From Haloarcula sp. CBA1129 (GTDB taxonomy: Archaea; Halobacteriota; Halobacteria; Halobacteriales; Haloarculaceae): a stretch of DNA of 64,000 bases. Below the pieces are notes generated by a model. It searched no databases. It saw nothing but the letters and a program-made list of their open reading frames with translations, and was not told the origin of the DNA. The stretch spans positions 3,410,001 to 3,474,000 of the forward strand of contig NZ_RKSM01000001.1 in NCBI RefSeq assembly GCF_008729015.1, written 5' to 3'. Positions 1-9,485 of this stretch are shown in pieces (the stretch's first letter is position 1; each line of letters starts with the position of its first letter). The position numbers and the translations under genes were made by a program.

Positions 1-440
1 GTCGCTGTCGCGTCGCCCGGAACGATAACGTCGAAGCCGCGGTTGTCGGCCATCCGTGTCGTCGTTGAGACACAGTGGTCGGTCGTCAGGCCACAGACGA
101 CGAGCGTCTCGTGCCCATGGTCGCGGAGCCACGCCTCCAGCCCGGTGTCGATGAACGCGCCGTTGACACGCTTCTCGAACGTCGCTTCGCCCGCTTCAGG
201 CTCCAACTCCGGTTTGAACGCGAATCCCGGCTCGCCGCGCTGGAGCGGCGAACCCGACTCCGTCGAGTTGTGCCGGACGTGGACGACCGGGAGTTCGCGC
301 TCTCGCCACGCCGTGAGCAGGCGCGTAGCGTTCGCCTCGGCGTCGGGGTTGTTCCGGGTCCCCCACCGCGACTCGTCGAACCCCTGCTGAAAATCCACCA
401 ACACGAGCACCGGGTCGGCAGGGAGCGGGAGCGCTGCCAT
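1..440 (-). CDS. Isochorismatase-family cysteine hydrolase (partial, 3' end off window)
   Basis: The reverse strand encodes the N-terminal ~146 residues of an isochorismatase/nicotinamidase-type hydrolase. The early LVDFQQGF segment supplies the catalytic Asp, FEKRVNGAF the Lys, and [14 protein letters not shown] the nucleophilic Cys, so the triad is intact. The substrate cannot be read from sequence; nicotinamidase is one option. The ATG at 440 overlaps the last base of the stop codon of the YqcI/YcgG gene (TGATG), so the two genes are translationally coupled. The C-terminus lies beyond the left edge. Confidence 0.88.
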   Translation of the reverse strand, partial: MAALPLPADPVLVLVDFQQGFDESRWGTRNNPDAEANATRLLTAWRERELPVVHVRHNSTESGSPLQRGEPGFAFKPELEPEAGEATFEKRVNGAFIDTGLEAWLRDHGHETLVVCGLTTDHCVSTTTRMADNRGFDVIVPGDATA

Positions 441-1261
441 CAGTCGGCCGGCTCCGGCGCGGGCGTCTCGATGAGCCACTCCGATTTCGGATGCTCGCGC
501 GTCACGGTCATCGGACACTGGTCCGGCGACGCGTCCTCGTCCGACGACAGCATGTACTGGGGCCACTCACGGTCGCCCTCGACGCCCCAGTCACCGATGT
601 CGGCGTGGGGACAGACGCCGTCGTACTCTTCGAGCCGTTCCTGAATGACATCGCGGGCGTGCTGGCCGGCCTCGGTGTCGGCCGTGACGTTCAGGTCCTC
701 GAACAGCGCCCGGGGCTGGAACGTAATCTCTAGGCCGACCGGGCAGTAGCGGCTCTTCCGCGTGTCATAGAACGGCGCGCGACAGGTCGGAAACATCGGC
801 TCGCCGCCGAAGCAGAACTCCCAGTGCGGGTCATCTGGATCGGTCGGAATGTCCTCGGGCCACGGTTCCGGGTCGTGGACGTGGAGGAACTGGAGGACGT
901 GCCAGAGTCGGTCGTGGTATTCGGTCTCGGTCAGCGGCCGTTCGGGTGGCCGGAAGAACGTCACCAGCGAGGCCCGCTCACTGTGGTCCTGATAGGTGTC
1001 GCGGTATTCCAGTAGCGTCTGGCCGAGGTCGAACAGCGCATCCGGGTCGCTCATCGACGGAACAGCCGTGTACAGTGGCTCGCCGTCTCGAACTGACTCC
1101 GCGCCGAAAAAACAGGGGAACGGGGACCCGTTTCGCTCACCGGTCAACCCCTCGCTGAAGGTCCGCCAGTGGTCGGTGACCCACTCTGGCGCGTCGCCGC
1201 GCTCCACCCGAGCGGCGAGTGTCTTCTGGTCTTGTAAGCTGCCGACGACTGCGTCGGTCAT
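440..1261 (-). CDS. YqcI/YcgG family protein
   Basis: This 273-residue protein carries the hallmarks of the YqcI/YcgG family: PFPCFFG near residue 48, then a central [20 protein letters not shown] stretch followed by [12 protein letters not shown]. The conserved Cys and His residues suggest a metal or redox site, but no reaction is established for the family. It is the first gene of a two-gene operon with the cysteine hydrolase, overlapping by one base. Length and ATG start agree with the family. Function is unknown. Confidence 0.85.
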   Translation of the reverse strand: MTDAVVGSLQDQKTLAARVERGDAPEWVTDHWRTFSEGLTGERNGSPFPCFFGAESVRDGEPLYTAVPSMSDPDALFDLGQTLLEYRDTYQDHSERASLVTFFRPPERPLTETEYHDRLWHVLQFLHVHDPEPWPEDIPTDPDDPHWEFCFGGEPMFPTCRAPFYDTRKSRYCPVGLEITFQPRALFEDLNVTADTEAGQHARDVIQERLEEYDGVCPHADIGDWGVEGDREWPQYMLSSDEDASPDQCPMTVTREHPKSEWLIETPAPEPAD

Positions 1262-1363
1262 GGCTAGACCGTCGGGCTCAATCGGAATTTAGCTGTCGTT
1301 TTCGGCGGCTTGGCCCACTGTTCAGCACGGCTGTGAAACCGCTCAACTGCCTTCTTGCCGAAC

Positions 1364-3241
1364 CTACGACGGCACGACAGTAATCGTGCTGCCGCGGTCG
1401 ATGGCCCGCTCCAGTTCCTCGGCGATGCCCGATCCGCGCGAGACCTGTATTTCGCCGCTGCGGGACACTGTCGCGGTAAAGAGGTACTCGCCGTCGGCCT
1501 GCAGTTCGACGGTGTCGCCGGCGTGGCCGTCAAGCGGGACGATGACGTGCCGAGAGGTGACCTCCGGCTGAACGAGTTCGCCCTCCTTGCCGCCAGAGTC
1601 CGCCTTTGGACCGCCAGATGGCCCGGACGGCCGTTCTTCGAAGGTCCGCACGTCGATGTCGATTCCGAGGCGGTTCTCCACGTCGGAGATGCGGCCGCCG
1701 CCCTTCCCGATGACCTGCGAGATGTCGTCGTCCTCGACCCAGACGACGGCGGTGTTCGGGCCGCGGAGTTCGACTTCGACGTGGCCGCGAGCGATGGACC
1801 GGATCTCGCGTTCGACCTCCTGCTTGGCGAGGCGGTCGACGCCGGAGTCCTGCTCGTCCTCGTCGTCGCCCAGCGGGACCGTGACGACTTGGTTGTTGAA
1901 CGTGTAGATCTCGAACTCCGGCCGGTTGGTCTCGAAGTCTTTGACCATGATGACCGGTCGCGCGAGATCCTCTTCCATGAGGCCCTGCGGGACCTTGACC
2001 TCGGTCGTCACGTCGTAGACCGTGTTGACCTCTCCGGCTTCGATGTAGACGACGGTGTCGACGATCTGGGGGATGAGACCGAGTTCGACGCGGCCGATGA
2101 GCCGCTGGAGCGCGTCGATGGCGCGGGTCGCGTGGACGACGCCGACCATGCCGACGCCGGCCAGTCGCATGTCCGCGAACACCTCGAAGTCGTCGGTCTT
2201 TCGCACCTCGTCGTAGATGGTGTAGTCCGGCCGGACCATCAGCAGCGAGTCGGCGGTTTTCTCCATCGAGCCGCCGAGTTCGGTGTACTGCGTGATGTTC
2301 GGGCCGACCTGAAGGTCCCGCGGCTTCTCCATCGTCTTGACTGCGTAGTCGGCGTCGACGAGGAACTCCCCGACAGCTTGGGCAAACGTCGACTTCCCGG
2401 CCCCGGGCGAGCCGGAGATGAGGACGCCGCGCTGGTGTTCGGTGAAGCGGTCACGGAGCTGGTCTGCGTACTCGTAGTCGTCCAGTTCGGTCTTGACGAT
2501 AGGCCGGACGGCCGTGATTTCGAGTGCGTCGGCGAAGGGTGGCCGTGCAATGGCGATCCGGAAGTCCCGGAACTGGGTGATGGTCATGCCGGGCTCGTCG
2601 AGTTCGAGGAAGCCGTCCGGCGAGGCACGTGCGCTCTCCTCGATATCGGCGGCGTACTCACGGAGTTCGCTCTCGGTCGCGGCGTCGTCGCGAATCGGTG
2701 TGTACTGCATATCGCCGATAGAGCCCTTCTTCGCGTAGGGCTGGACGCCGACCTTGAGGTGGACGCTCATCGTCCCCTCGTCGAAGAAGTTCTCGATCTG
2801 GAGCCGGTCGACTGTCCGCTTGACCGGCTCGACGAACTCCACTGCGAGCCCTTTCGCACGCGCCACCTCGGCCTGTACGTCGTCGCTGGTCACGAGCGTC
2901 GCGTCGCGGTCACCGGCGATGTCCCGGATGAGCGCGTCGATCTGTCCTTCGCCGGCCTCGCGCTTCTCGATAGCGTCGGGTCGCCGGCCGACGTACTCCA
3001 CATCGATGGTGCCATCCTCGGCCAGATCGACGAGCGTCTGGAGCTCTTCGAGGCCCTCCCATCCTGTCTCGCGGCCGTCGTTCGCCTGTGCTTCGAGCTC
3101 GCCGACGACGGCTTCGGGGACGACGACCGTCGCGCCGGCAAAACCCATGCCGTCGACGTCCGTGTCCGGGTCGGCATCGGCCTTCACTTGGTCGGACACG
3201 CGGCCGTCGATGACCACGCTCGTGTCCGGTACGATTTCCAT
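1364..3241 (-). CDS. PIN domain-ATPase-KH protein (PINA-like)
   Basis: This 625-residue protein begins with a PIN domain (about 1-140; MEIVPDTSVVIDG with D6, E43, D102 and D120 as likely metal ligands). A PilT/VirB11-like ATPase follows, with Walker A GSPGAGKST at about 277-285, and a KH RNA-binding domain (VIGKGGGRISDVENRL) lies near the C-terminus. The family is conserved across archaea; the Sulfolobus homologue PINA promotes Holliday-junction migration. The ATG at 3241 was chosen because the PIN motif begins there; the upstream open extension is not haloarchaeal in composition. It is divergent from the M20 peptidase gene. Confidence 0.9.
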   Translation of the reverse strand: MEIVPDTSVVIDGRVSDQVKADADPDTDVDGMGFAGATVVVPEAVVGELEAQANDGRETGWEGLEELQTLVDLAEDGTIDVEYVGRRPDAIEKREAGEGQIDALIRDIAGDRDATLVTSDDVQAEVARAKGLAVEFVEPVKRTVDRLQIENFFDEGTMSVHLKVGVQPYAKKGSIGDMQYTPIRDDAATESELREYAADIEESARASPDGFLELDEPGMTITQFRDFRIAIARPPFADALEITAVRPIVKTELDDYEYADQLRDRFTEHQRGVLISGSPGAGKSTFAQAVGEFLVDADYAVKTMEKPRDLQVGPNITQYTELGGSMEKTADSLLMVRPDYTIYDEVRKTDDFEVFADMRLAGVGMVGVVHATRAIDALQRLIGRVELGLIPQIVDTVVYIEAGEVNTVYDVTTEVKVPQGLMEEDLARPVIMVKDFETNRPEFEIYTFNNQVVTVPLGDDEDEQDSGVDRLAKQEVEREIRSIARGHVEVELRGPNTAVVWVEDDDISQVIGKGGGRISDVENRLGIDIDVRTFEERPSGPSGGPKADSGGKEGELVQPEVTSRHVIVPLDGHAGDTVELQADGEYLFTATVSRSGEIQVSRGSGIAEELERAIDRGSTITVVPS

Positions 3242-3395
3242 ACTCGGCCGTTGGAGACTGCCGTTGATAAGGGTGTGGAGTCCGCATGCCTCGGCCGGCC
3301 GAGGCGGTAGTGCTTGGCTGGACTCCCGGACTGCCAGATCACCGGTCCTTGACTCTGTCCATGATTTTTTGCCCCCACCGCTCCCGACCCACAGT

Positions 3396-4478
3396 ATGGA
3401 CACGCTCGCGTCGCTGGCTCGCGATCTCGTTTCGATTCCCAGTCACGACGACGAAGCGACTGCGGGGGAGTTTATCGAGCAGTGGCTCGAATCGAACGCC
3501 GATGCGCGAGTCGCCCGCGACGACCACGGGAACGTCATCGCCCGCAAGGGCCGGGGCGACGACTCGCTCGCCTTCGTCGGCCACCACGACGTCGTTCCCC
3601 CGGACGGCTCACAGGTCAACGCCGACGGCGAGTACGTCGTCGAGGAACGGGAGGGCCGCCTCTATGGCCGCGGCACGGCGGACATGAAGGGCTGTGTCGC
3701 CGCGGCGATGCTTGCCTTCCGTGACGCCGACCCCGCTGGTGAACTCGTCTTCGCCTCCTTCGTCGGCGAAGAACAGGGCGGGGTCGGTTGTCAGGCGGCC
3801 ATCGAGGACGGCTTCGCGCCCGACTACGCCGTCGTCGGCGAGGGGTCGACCGGCTACTCCGCCGCCGGTGTTACGGACGTAGCCGTCGCACACAAGGGCC
3901 GGCGCGGGTCGACCATCGTCGCCGAGGGCGCGGCGGCCCACGCCAGCGAACCCGGCGCGGGCGCGAACGCCATCTACCGCGCGACCGACGCTGTCGACGT
4001 GGTCCGTGATCTCGACTTCCCCGAGACCACTGTTCTCGGTCACGAAATGAGCGGGAGCGTCGCCGTCACGGAAATCGACGGCGGCTCCGCTTGGAACGTC
4101 ATCCCCGAGCGATGTGAGGTCACGGTGGACGAGCGGACGGTCCCCGGCGAACGCGCGCCCCTTGACAGGGCAGAAGCCATCGACGGGGTCTCTTGGCGCG
4201 TCGACCAAGACCTCCCGCCGATGGCCTGTGGCGACGCCGACTTCGCCGCGGCGGTGCTGGACGCGGCGACGGCGGCGCAGGACAGCGCGCCCGAGCACGT
4301 CGTCAAGCCCCATGCGACAGACGCCGGCTGGCTCGCTCAGGCTGGCACGGACTGCGTTGTCGTCGGCGCGGCCGAACCCGGCGAGGCCCACACCGCCGAC
4401 GAGAGTGTCTCACTGGCCGTGCTGGAGCGCTGTCGTGAGGTCTACGAGCGCGTTGCCGAAGCGTGGCCGTCGAAGTGA
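3396..4478 (+). CDS. M20 family metallopeptidase (DapE/LysK/ArgE-like)
   Basis: This 360-residue zinc amidohydrolase has the M20 pattern: GHHDVVPP (first metal His and Asp), YGRGTADMKG (bridging Asp), SFVGEEQGG (catalytic and metal Glu) and a late PGEAHTADESVSL His. Relatives remove N-acyl groups from ornithine, lysine or succinyl-diaminopimelate. No lysine or arginine pathway genes lie nearby, so the substrate cannot be assigned. The ATG at 3396 opens MDTLASLARDLVSIPS, the usual N-terminus. It ends 50 bases before the M32 carboxypeptidase. Confidence 0.88.
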   Translation: MDTLASLARDLVSIPSHDDEATAGEFIEQWLESNADARVARDDHGNVIARKGRGDDSLAFVGHHDVVPPDGSQVNADGEYVVEEREGRLYGRGTADMKGCVAAAMLAFRDADPAGELVFASFVGEEQGGVGCQAAIEDGFAPDYAVVGEGSTGYSAAGVTDVAVAHKGRRGSTIVAEGAAAHASEPGAGANAIYRATDAVDVVRDLDFPETTVLGHEMSGSVAVTEIDGGSAWNVIPERCEVTVDERTVPGERAPLDRAEAIDGVSWRVDQDLPPMACGDADFAAAVLDAATAAQDSAPEHVVKPHATDAGWLAQAGTDCVVVGAAEPGEAHTADESVSLAVLERCREVYERVAEAWPSK

Positions 4479-4528
4479 ATGTCCCCGGCGGCATCGGTTC
4501 TTTAGGGACCCCAGCCTTACGGCGGTGT

Positions 4529-6031
4529 ATGGCAACAGCGAGTGAGGACATCGAGTCCACGTACGAGCAGTTCCTCGACCACGTCCGCCGCCTCCACTAC
4601 ATCGGGGACGCCGGTGGCGTCCTCAACTGGGACCAGCAGGTGATGATGCCCGACGCCGGGACGCCAGCCCGGGCGAAACAGACGTCAGCCATCTCGACGT
4701 TGCACCACGACCTGCTGACCGACGACGATCTGGCCGATTGGCTGGCCGAACTCGACGACGCCGACCTCGACCCCGAACAGGAAGCCGTCGTTCGAGAAGT
4801 TCGACGGGACCACGAGCGGGCCACCAGCGTCCCCTCGGACCTCGTCGAGCGCATCTCCGAAGCGTCCTCGAACGCCCTGCCGGTCTGGAAGGAGGCCAAG
4901 GCCGAAGACGACTTCGACGCCTTCGCTGAGACGCTTGAAGAACTGGTCGAACTCCGCCGGGAGTACGCCGAGGCCATCGACCCCGACCGCGACCCCTACG
5001 AGGTACTGTTCGAGGAGTACGAGCCGTATCTCGGCATCGACACCGCCGAGGAGGTGCTGACCGAACTCCGCGACGCGCTTGTCCCGCTTATCGACGACAT
5101 CGCCGACAGCGACGTGACGCTGGCCGACCCCTTCGAGGGGACCTACGACGACGACACCCAGCACGACCTCGTCGAGACCGCGCTCGACACGCTGGGCTAC
5201 GACTGGGACCGCGGCCGGCTGGACACCGCACCCCACCCGTTTTCGATGGGCACGCAGTTCGACGCTCGCGTCACCACCCGCTTTACCCCCGAGGACCCGC
5301 TGGACGCGCTCGGGTCGACCATCCACGAGTTCGGCCACGCCACGTACACGCTCGGCCTGCCACAGGCGGAGTACGGCACGCCGCTTGGCGACAACCGCGA
5401 CCTCTCGGTCCACGAGTCACAGTCGCGCTTCTGGGAGAACCACGTCGGCCGCTCGCGGCCGTTCTGGGACTTCTTCGCTGCGACGGCCAACGACCACCTC
5501 GGGACCGACGCCACCGCCCAGCAGTTCTACGAAGCGTCCAACGAGGTGTACGACGACAACCTCATCCGGGTCGAAGCGGACGAGCTAACCTATCACATGC
5601 ACATCATCGTCCGCTTCGAAATCGAGCGGGACCTCATCCGCGGAGACCTCGACGTGTCCGAGGTGCCACAGGTCTGGAACGACAAGATGGAGGAGTATCT
5701 GGGGGTGCGTCCCGACACCGACGCCGAGGGCTGTCTGCAGGACATCCACTGGACGAACGGGGCCTTCGGCTACTTCCCCACCTACACGCTCGGGTCGGTG
5801 CTGGCCGCGCAACTGGACCACCACGCCCGGCAGGACATCGACGGCTTCGACGACCACGTCCGCGCCGGCGAGTTCGACCCGATCCACGACTGGCTCACCG
5901 AACACGTCCACCAGCACGGCGCTCGCTACCGAACCGACGACCTCGTTCGGGAAGCGACGGGTGAATCTTTCACCGCCGAACACTTCCTTGACTACGCCGA
6001 CGAGAAGTACCGCGCGCTGTATGACTGCTGA
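4529..6031 (+). CDS. M32 family carboxypeptidase (Taq-like)
   Basis: This is a 500-residue metallocarboxypeptidase of family M32, which trims C-terminal residues from peptides in the cytoplasm. The zinc motif IHEFGHATYTLG places H266, E267 and H270. The downstream HESQSRFWEN and DELTYHMHIIVRFEIE blocks are also typical of M32. Length fits the family. The ATG at 4529 was preferred over an upstream alternative because homologues begin close to this point and the preceding residues look non-coding. It follows the M20 gene and may share a role in peptide turnover. Confidence 0.93.
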   Translation: MATASEDIESTYEQFLDHVRRLHYIGDAGGVLNWDQQVMMPDAGTPARAKQTSAISTLHHDLLTDDDLADWLAELDDADLDPEQEAVVREVRRDHERATSVPSDLVERISEASSNALPVWKEAKAEDDFDAFAETLEELVELRREYAEAIDPDRDPYEVLFEEYEPYLGIDTAEEVLTELRDALVPLIDDIADSDVTLADPFEGTYDDDTQHDLVETALDTLGYDWDRGRLDTAPHPFSMGTQFDARVTTRFTPEDPLDALGSTIHEFGHATYTLGLPQAEYGTPLGDNRDLSVHESQSRFWENHVGRSRPFWDFFAATANDHLGTDATAQQFYEASNEVYDDNLIRVEADELTYHMHIIVRFEIERDLIRGDLDVSEVPQVWNDKMEEYLGVRPDTDAEGCLQDIHWTNGAFGYFPTYTLGSVLAAQLDHHARQDIDGFDDHVRAGEFDPIHDWLTEHVHQHGARYRTDDLVREATGESFTAEHFLDYADEKYRALYDC

Positions 6032-6120
6032 CACGACGGTTGACAACCCCAGTTCCAGATATCGACTCTGATACTATTGGGCAACTCGTTTTATATTCCC
6101 CTCCCATTGTGACGACCACT

Positions 6121-7107
6121 ATGGCTGAGAGACCGACAGAAAGTGTAGCGAACCAAACAGGTTCGGGGATTGAAGACGATATCCACACGGATATCGAGGA
6201 CGACGTCGCGGAGAATATCGATACGGAGGCCGGCTACAGCCACTCCGCAGCGAGCGAGATCCAGACGATGGTGGCCGAGCTGGAGAACTCGTCGGTCGGC
6301 ATCGCCGAGGAGACTGACGATATCCGCAAACAGGCCGCAGAGCAGTACGAGGGGCTGACAGACATCGCAAACGAGGTATCGAACCTCTCGGCGTCGGTCG
6401 AGCAGATCGCCTCGTCTTCCGAAGAGGTTTCGGCGGCCTCCCGCGAAGCGAAGGAACTCGCCGAGCGCGGGCAGGGGAACGCTGATGATGTCCACGAGGC
6501 GATGGAGAACATCCAGCAGGCGGCCGACAGCGTCGCCGAGGACGTCAAAACGATACAGCAGAGCGTACAGGAGATCGACGAGATCGTCGACGTCATCAAC
6601 GACATCGCCGACCAGACCAATATGCTGGCGCTGAACGCGTCTATCGAGGCCGCTCGCGCGGGTGAGGCAGGTGAAGGGTTCGCCGTCGTCGCAGACGAGG
6701 TCAAGAGCCTCGCCGAGGAGTCACAGGAGCAGGCGACGACCATCGAGCAGATGATCGACGGCATTCAGGACGACACCGAAAACGCCGTCGAGAGTCTCGA
6801 AGAGAGCAACGACGAGATCGATGAGGGGATCGACACCGTCGAAGAATCAACCGAAATCCTCGAAGAGATCGACGACACCGTCCGCGAGGTCAACAACGGT
6901 ATCGAGGAGGTCGCCACGGCCACGGACCAGCAGGCCGCCTCGACAGAGGAAGTGGCCAGCATGATCGACCAGTCCACCGATGCGGCCGAGGACATCGCCG
7001 ACAGCACGGCCGATATCGCTGATGAATCCAGCGAGCAGACGGACCTTCTCAGCGACATCAACCGGGCGATAGACGACCTCGTCGCAGACCTCGAGCGCAA
7101 CAACTGA
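6121..7107 (+). CDS. Soluble methyl-accepting chemotaxis-type transducer
   Basis: This 328-residue, very acidic, almost wholly coiled-coil protein contains a complete MCP signalling domain. The hairpin tip is seen in IADQTNMLALNASIEAARAG followed by EGFAVVADEVKSLAEES. There are no membrane segments and no recognisable sensor domain; only about 60 residues precede the coiled coil. It should act as a cytoplasmic Htr-type transducer with CheW/CheA. A TATA-like TTTTATATT lies about 25-32 bases before the ATG, as expected for a leaderless transcript. No che genes are present in the window. Confidence 0.9.
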   Translation: MAERPTESVANQTGSGIEDDIHTDIEDDVAENIDTEAGYSHSAASEIQTMVAELENSSVGIAEETDDIRKQAAEQYEGLTDIANEVSNLSASVEQIASSSEEVSAASREAKELAERGQGNADDVHEAMENIQQAADSVAEDVKTIQQSVQEIDEIVDVINDIADQTNMLALNASIEAARAGEAGEGFAVVADEVKSLAEESQEQATTIEQMIDGIQDDTENAVESLEESNDEIDEGIDTVEESTEILEEIDDTVREVNNGIEEVATATDQQAASTEEVASMIDQSTDAAEDIADSTADIADESSEQTDLLSDINRAIDDLVADLERNN

Positions 7108-7204
7108 GCAGATAGCTGTTCTGGCTGTCCGGTCCGGCGCTGTGTCCCAACCGTGCCCCCACGACGAACCCGGCGTTTATTTCTCCGGGCTGCCAACCCT
7201 CGCT

Positions 7205-8020
7205 ATGCGACCGGATCTGGACCCAGAACAGCTTGACCGGTACTCCCGGCACATCATCATGAACGACGTCGGGCCGGAGGGACAGGCCGCGCTGCTCGAC
7301 ACCGATGTACTGGTCGTCGGGGCCGGCGGCCTCGGCGCACCAGTTCTCCAGTACCTCGCGGCTGCGGGCATCGGCCGGCTCGGTATCGTCGATGACGACG
7401 TGGTCGAGCGGTCGAACCTCCAGCGACAGGTCATCCACGGCGACGACGACGTCGGCCGGCCAAAGGTCGACAGCGCCGCCGAGTTCGTCACGGGACTCAA
7501 TCCCGACGTGACTGTCGACCGCCACGAACTCCGGCTGGCGCGGAAGAACGCGACCGATTTGGTGGCCGACTACGACATCGTCGTGGACGCCTCCGACAAC
7601 TTCGCCACCCGGTTCCTCGTCAACGACGCCTGCACGCTCTCGGGCACGCCGTTCTCCCACGGCGCAATCTTCCAGTTCGAGGGGCAGGTGACGACGTTTT
7701 CGGGCGATAGCCCGTGCTACCGCTGTCTGTTCCCCGAAGCGCCGCCGGAGGGGACGGTCCCCGATTGCGCGACCGCGGGCGTTCTCGGTGTCCTGCCGGG
7801 CACTATCGGCTGTCTGCAAGCGACTGAAGTCGTCAAGCTCGCGATGGACTACGGCGAGACGCTGGAGGGCCGGCTCATCGCCTACGACGCCGCCGAGATG
7901 TCTTTTGAGGAGATCCCCGTCGCCGCTAATCCCGACTGTCCAGTGTGTGGCGACGACCCGGCCATCGCAAGCGTCGCCGACGCCAGCTACGAGGGTCGCT
8001 GTTCACTCGCCGAGGACTGA
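7205..8020 (+). CDS. ubaA: E1-like SAMP/MoaD-activating enzyme UbaA
   Basis: This 271-residue ThiF/MoeB/HesA-fold enzyme has nucleotide-binding VVGAGGLGAPVLQYLAAAG, the NLQRQVIH motif, zinc cysteines C171/C174 (CYRC) and a later CPVC pair, and catalytic C188 in VPDCATAG. C188 is the same position as the active cysteine reported for Haloferax volcanii UbaA. That enzyme adenylates ubiquitin-like SAMP proteins for protein conjugation and for sulfur transfer to molybdopterin and tRNA. Likely partners in this window are the MoaD-fold proteins at 33316 and perhaps 32890. The start MRPDLDPEQLDRYSRH matches the family. Confidence 0.93.
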   Translation: MRPDLDPEQLDRYSRHIIMNDVGPEGQAALLDTDVLVVGAGGLGAPVLQYLAAAGIGRLGIVDDDVVERSNLQRQVIHGDDDVGRPKVDSAAEFVTGLNPDVTVDRHELRLARKNATDLVADYDIVVDASDNFATRFLVNDACTLSGTPFSHGAIFQFEGQVTTFSGDSPCYRCLFPEAPPEGTVPDCATAGVLGVLPGTIGCLQATEVVKLAMDYGETLEGRLIAYDAAEMSFEEIPVAANPDCPVCGDDPAIASVADASYEGRCSLAED

Positions 8021-8114
8021 CCGGTCCGCTTTGTCCTGACTGCCGATTTTCACGGCTGATACTGTGGAACCGAGCTTTATGCGCCAATAGTCGAGAGTAA
8101 CGGTATCGTCTTGC

Positions 8115-8486
8115 ATGACCTGCCCTGACAACGCGTCTCACCCCCTCTCGGTTCGCCTCCAGAAGCCCGACTACGTTGAACTGGTGTTCTCGCTGGTGCT
8201 CGTCTGGGGATTCGGTGACGCGCTGTCGACGCTGTTCGCCGCCCGTTTTGCCGGGCCGGGGCTGGAGGCAAACCCTTGGATACGGACGCTCCTCATCCAC
8301 GAGCCGTTGCTCGTTATCGCTCTGAAGATGGCTGTGGTTCTCTACGTCGGCGTCGTCCTGCTGGAGTGTCGCGCCCTCGTCGAGCGGGTCCCGCTGTGGC
8401 GGGCTTGGCTCCTGTCTATCGTCGCCATCGGTGCGGCGGTCGTAGCCGGAAACACCTACGTTGGTCTGGCCGCGGCCGCCGCTTAG
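8115..8486 (+). CDS. Small membrane protein, DUF5658-like
   Basis: The 123-residue product has three or four hydrophobic segments (about 22-42, 56-76 and 95-115) and a GFGDALSTLFAARFAG...EANPWIR stretch resembling haloarchaeal DUF5658 proteins, in which an early Asp/Ser motif and an E-NP motif are conserved. Function is unknown. Its TAG stop overlaps the TAA stop of the convergent cobalamin-binding-protein gene. Confidence 0.75.
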   Translation: MTCPDNASHPLSVRLQKPDYVELVFSLVLVWGFGDALSTLFAARFAGPGLEANPWIRTLLIHEPLLVIALKMAVVLYVGVVLLECRALVERVPLWRAWLLSIVAIGAAVVAGNTYVGLAAAAA

Positions 8487-9394
8487 ACCCGGACGGTCCC
8501 GAGATCGACCACGGTGTCTCGCGGCGGCGTCTCGAACAGGTCCGGATGGATGAGCGCTGCCAAGAACTCCAGCGTGTCCACGAGCCGTGGCCCCGAGCGG
8601 TTGACGTAGTGGTGGCCGTCCATCACGTATGCCCGGCCGTCCCGAACCGCAGTCAGGTCCTCGAATCCGGGCCGCCCGGTCAGGTCATCGAGGTTCTCGC
8701 GGGTCTGTGCCACGTCGAAGCCACAGGGCGCGGCGACCAGCACCTCGGGGTCGTACTCGCGGACGTCCGCCCATTCGCGGGGCCGGGAGTGTGCGCCCGC
8801 TTCCTCCATCCCGTAGGTCCCGCCAGCCGTCTCGACCATCTCCGGGACCCAGTGGCCGGCGACCATCACCGGGTCCAGCCAGTCAAGCACCGCTACGCGG
8901 GGCGTCGTCTCGGCCCGCGCCGCTGTCGTTTCCACCGCTGCGACGCGGTCCCGGAGGTCCGCGACGAGGTCGGCGGCGCGGTCGTCGCGCCCCACCGCCG
9001 TGCCGACCCGGTGGATGGACTCGAACAGGTCATCGAGGCTGTGGACATCGAGCGTCAGCACGTCGGCGTCCAGTCCCAACTCCTCGACGGCCTCGGCGAC
9101 GATGACGTGGTCGACAGCACACACGTCACAGACGCCCTGCGTGACGATGAGGTCCGGATCCAGTTCGGCCAGCGTGTCGCGGTCGATGGCGTAGACGCCA
9201 CCGCTCTCCTCGGCAGCCGCGACCTGCTCGTTTATCTCACCGCTGGATGCCTCCGGATCGACGCGCGAGTGATTGACTGACGGCTTCTCGCGGGCCGCTG
9301 GCGGATGGTCGCACTCGTGTGAAACACCGACCGGCTCGACGCCGAGCGCGTAGACGATCTCCGTCGCCGAAGGCAGGAGCGTGACGACTCGCAT
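8483..9394 (-). CDS. Cobalamin-binding (BtuF-like) periplasmic-fold protein without signal peptide
   Basis: This 303-residue protein has the two-lobe helical-backbone metal/corrinoid-binding fold of BtuF/FepB. It opens with MRVVTLLPSATEIVYALG and contains CDVCAVD, AVLDWLDPVMVAGHWVPEM and DGHHYVNRSGPRLVDTLE, a pattern annotated as cobalamin-binding protein in haloarchaea. Unlike true ABC binding proteins it lacks a Tat signal and a lipobox, so it is probably cytoplasmic. No BtuCD genes adjoin it. The ATG at 9394 gives the family N-terminus; an upstream extension was rejected. Confidence 0.83.
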   Translation of the reverse strand: MRVVTLLPSATEIVYALGVEPVGVSHECDHPPAAREKPSVNHSRVDPEASSGEINEQVAAAEESGGVYAIDRDTLAELDPDLIVTQGVCDVCAVDHVIVAEAVEELGLDADVLTLDVHSLDDLFESIHRVGTAVGRDDRAADLVADLRDRVAAVETTAARAETTPRVAVLDWLDPVMVAGHWVPEMVETAGGTYGMEEAGAHSRPREWADVREYDPEVLVAAPCGFDVAQTRENLDDLTGRPGFEDLTAVRDGRAYVMDGHHYVNRSGPRLVDTLEFLAALIHPDLFETPPRDTVVDLGTVRV

Positions 9395-9485
9395 ACCCCG
9401 ACCTTGGTCCGCGCGAACAAAAACGTGCGTCCGCCACCTCGCACGCTTCGTTACGCTTACCCTCTGTCGCCGACGAGACGCGGGC

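Noticed and set aside
1355-3310. Very long open frame on the + strand opposite the PIN-ATPase gene
   Set aside because: High GC leaves antisense frames open; the reverse-strand product has clear PIN, Walker A and KH motifs while this one has none.
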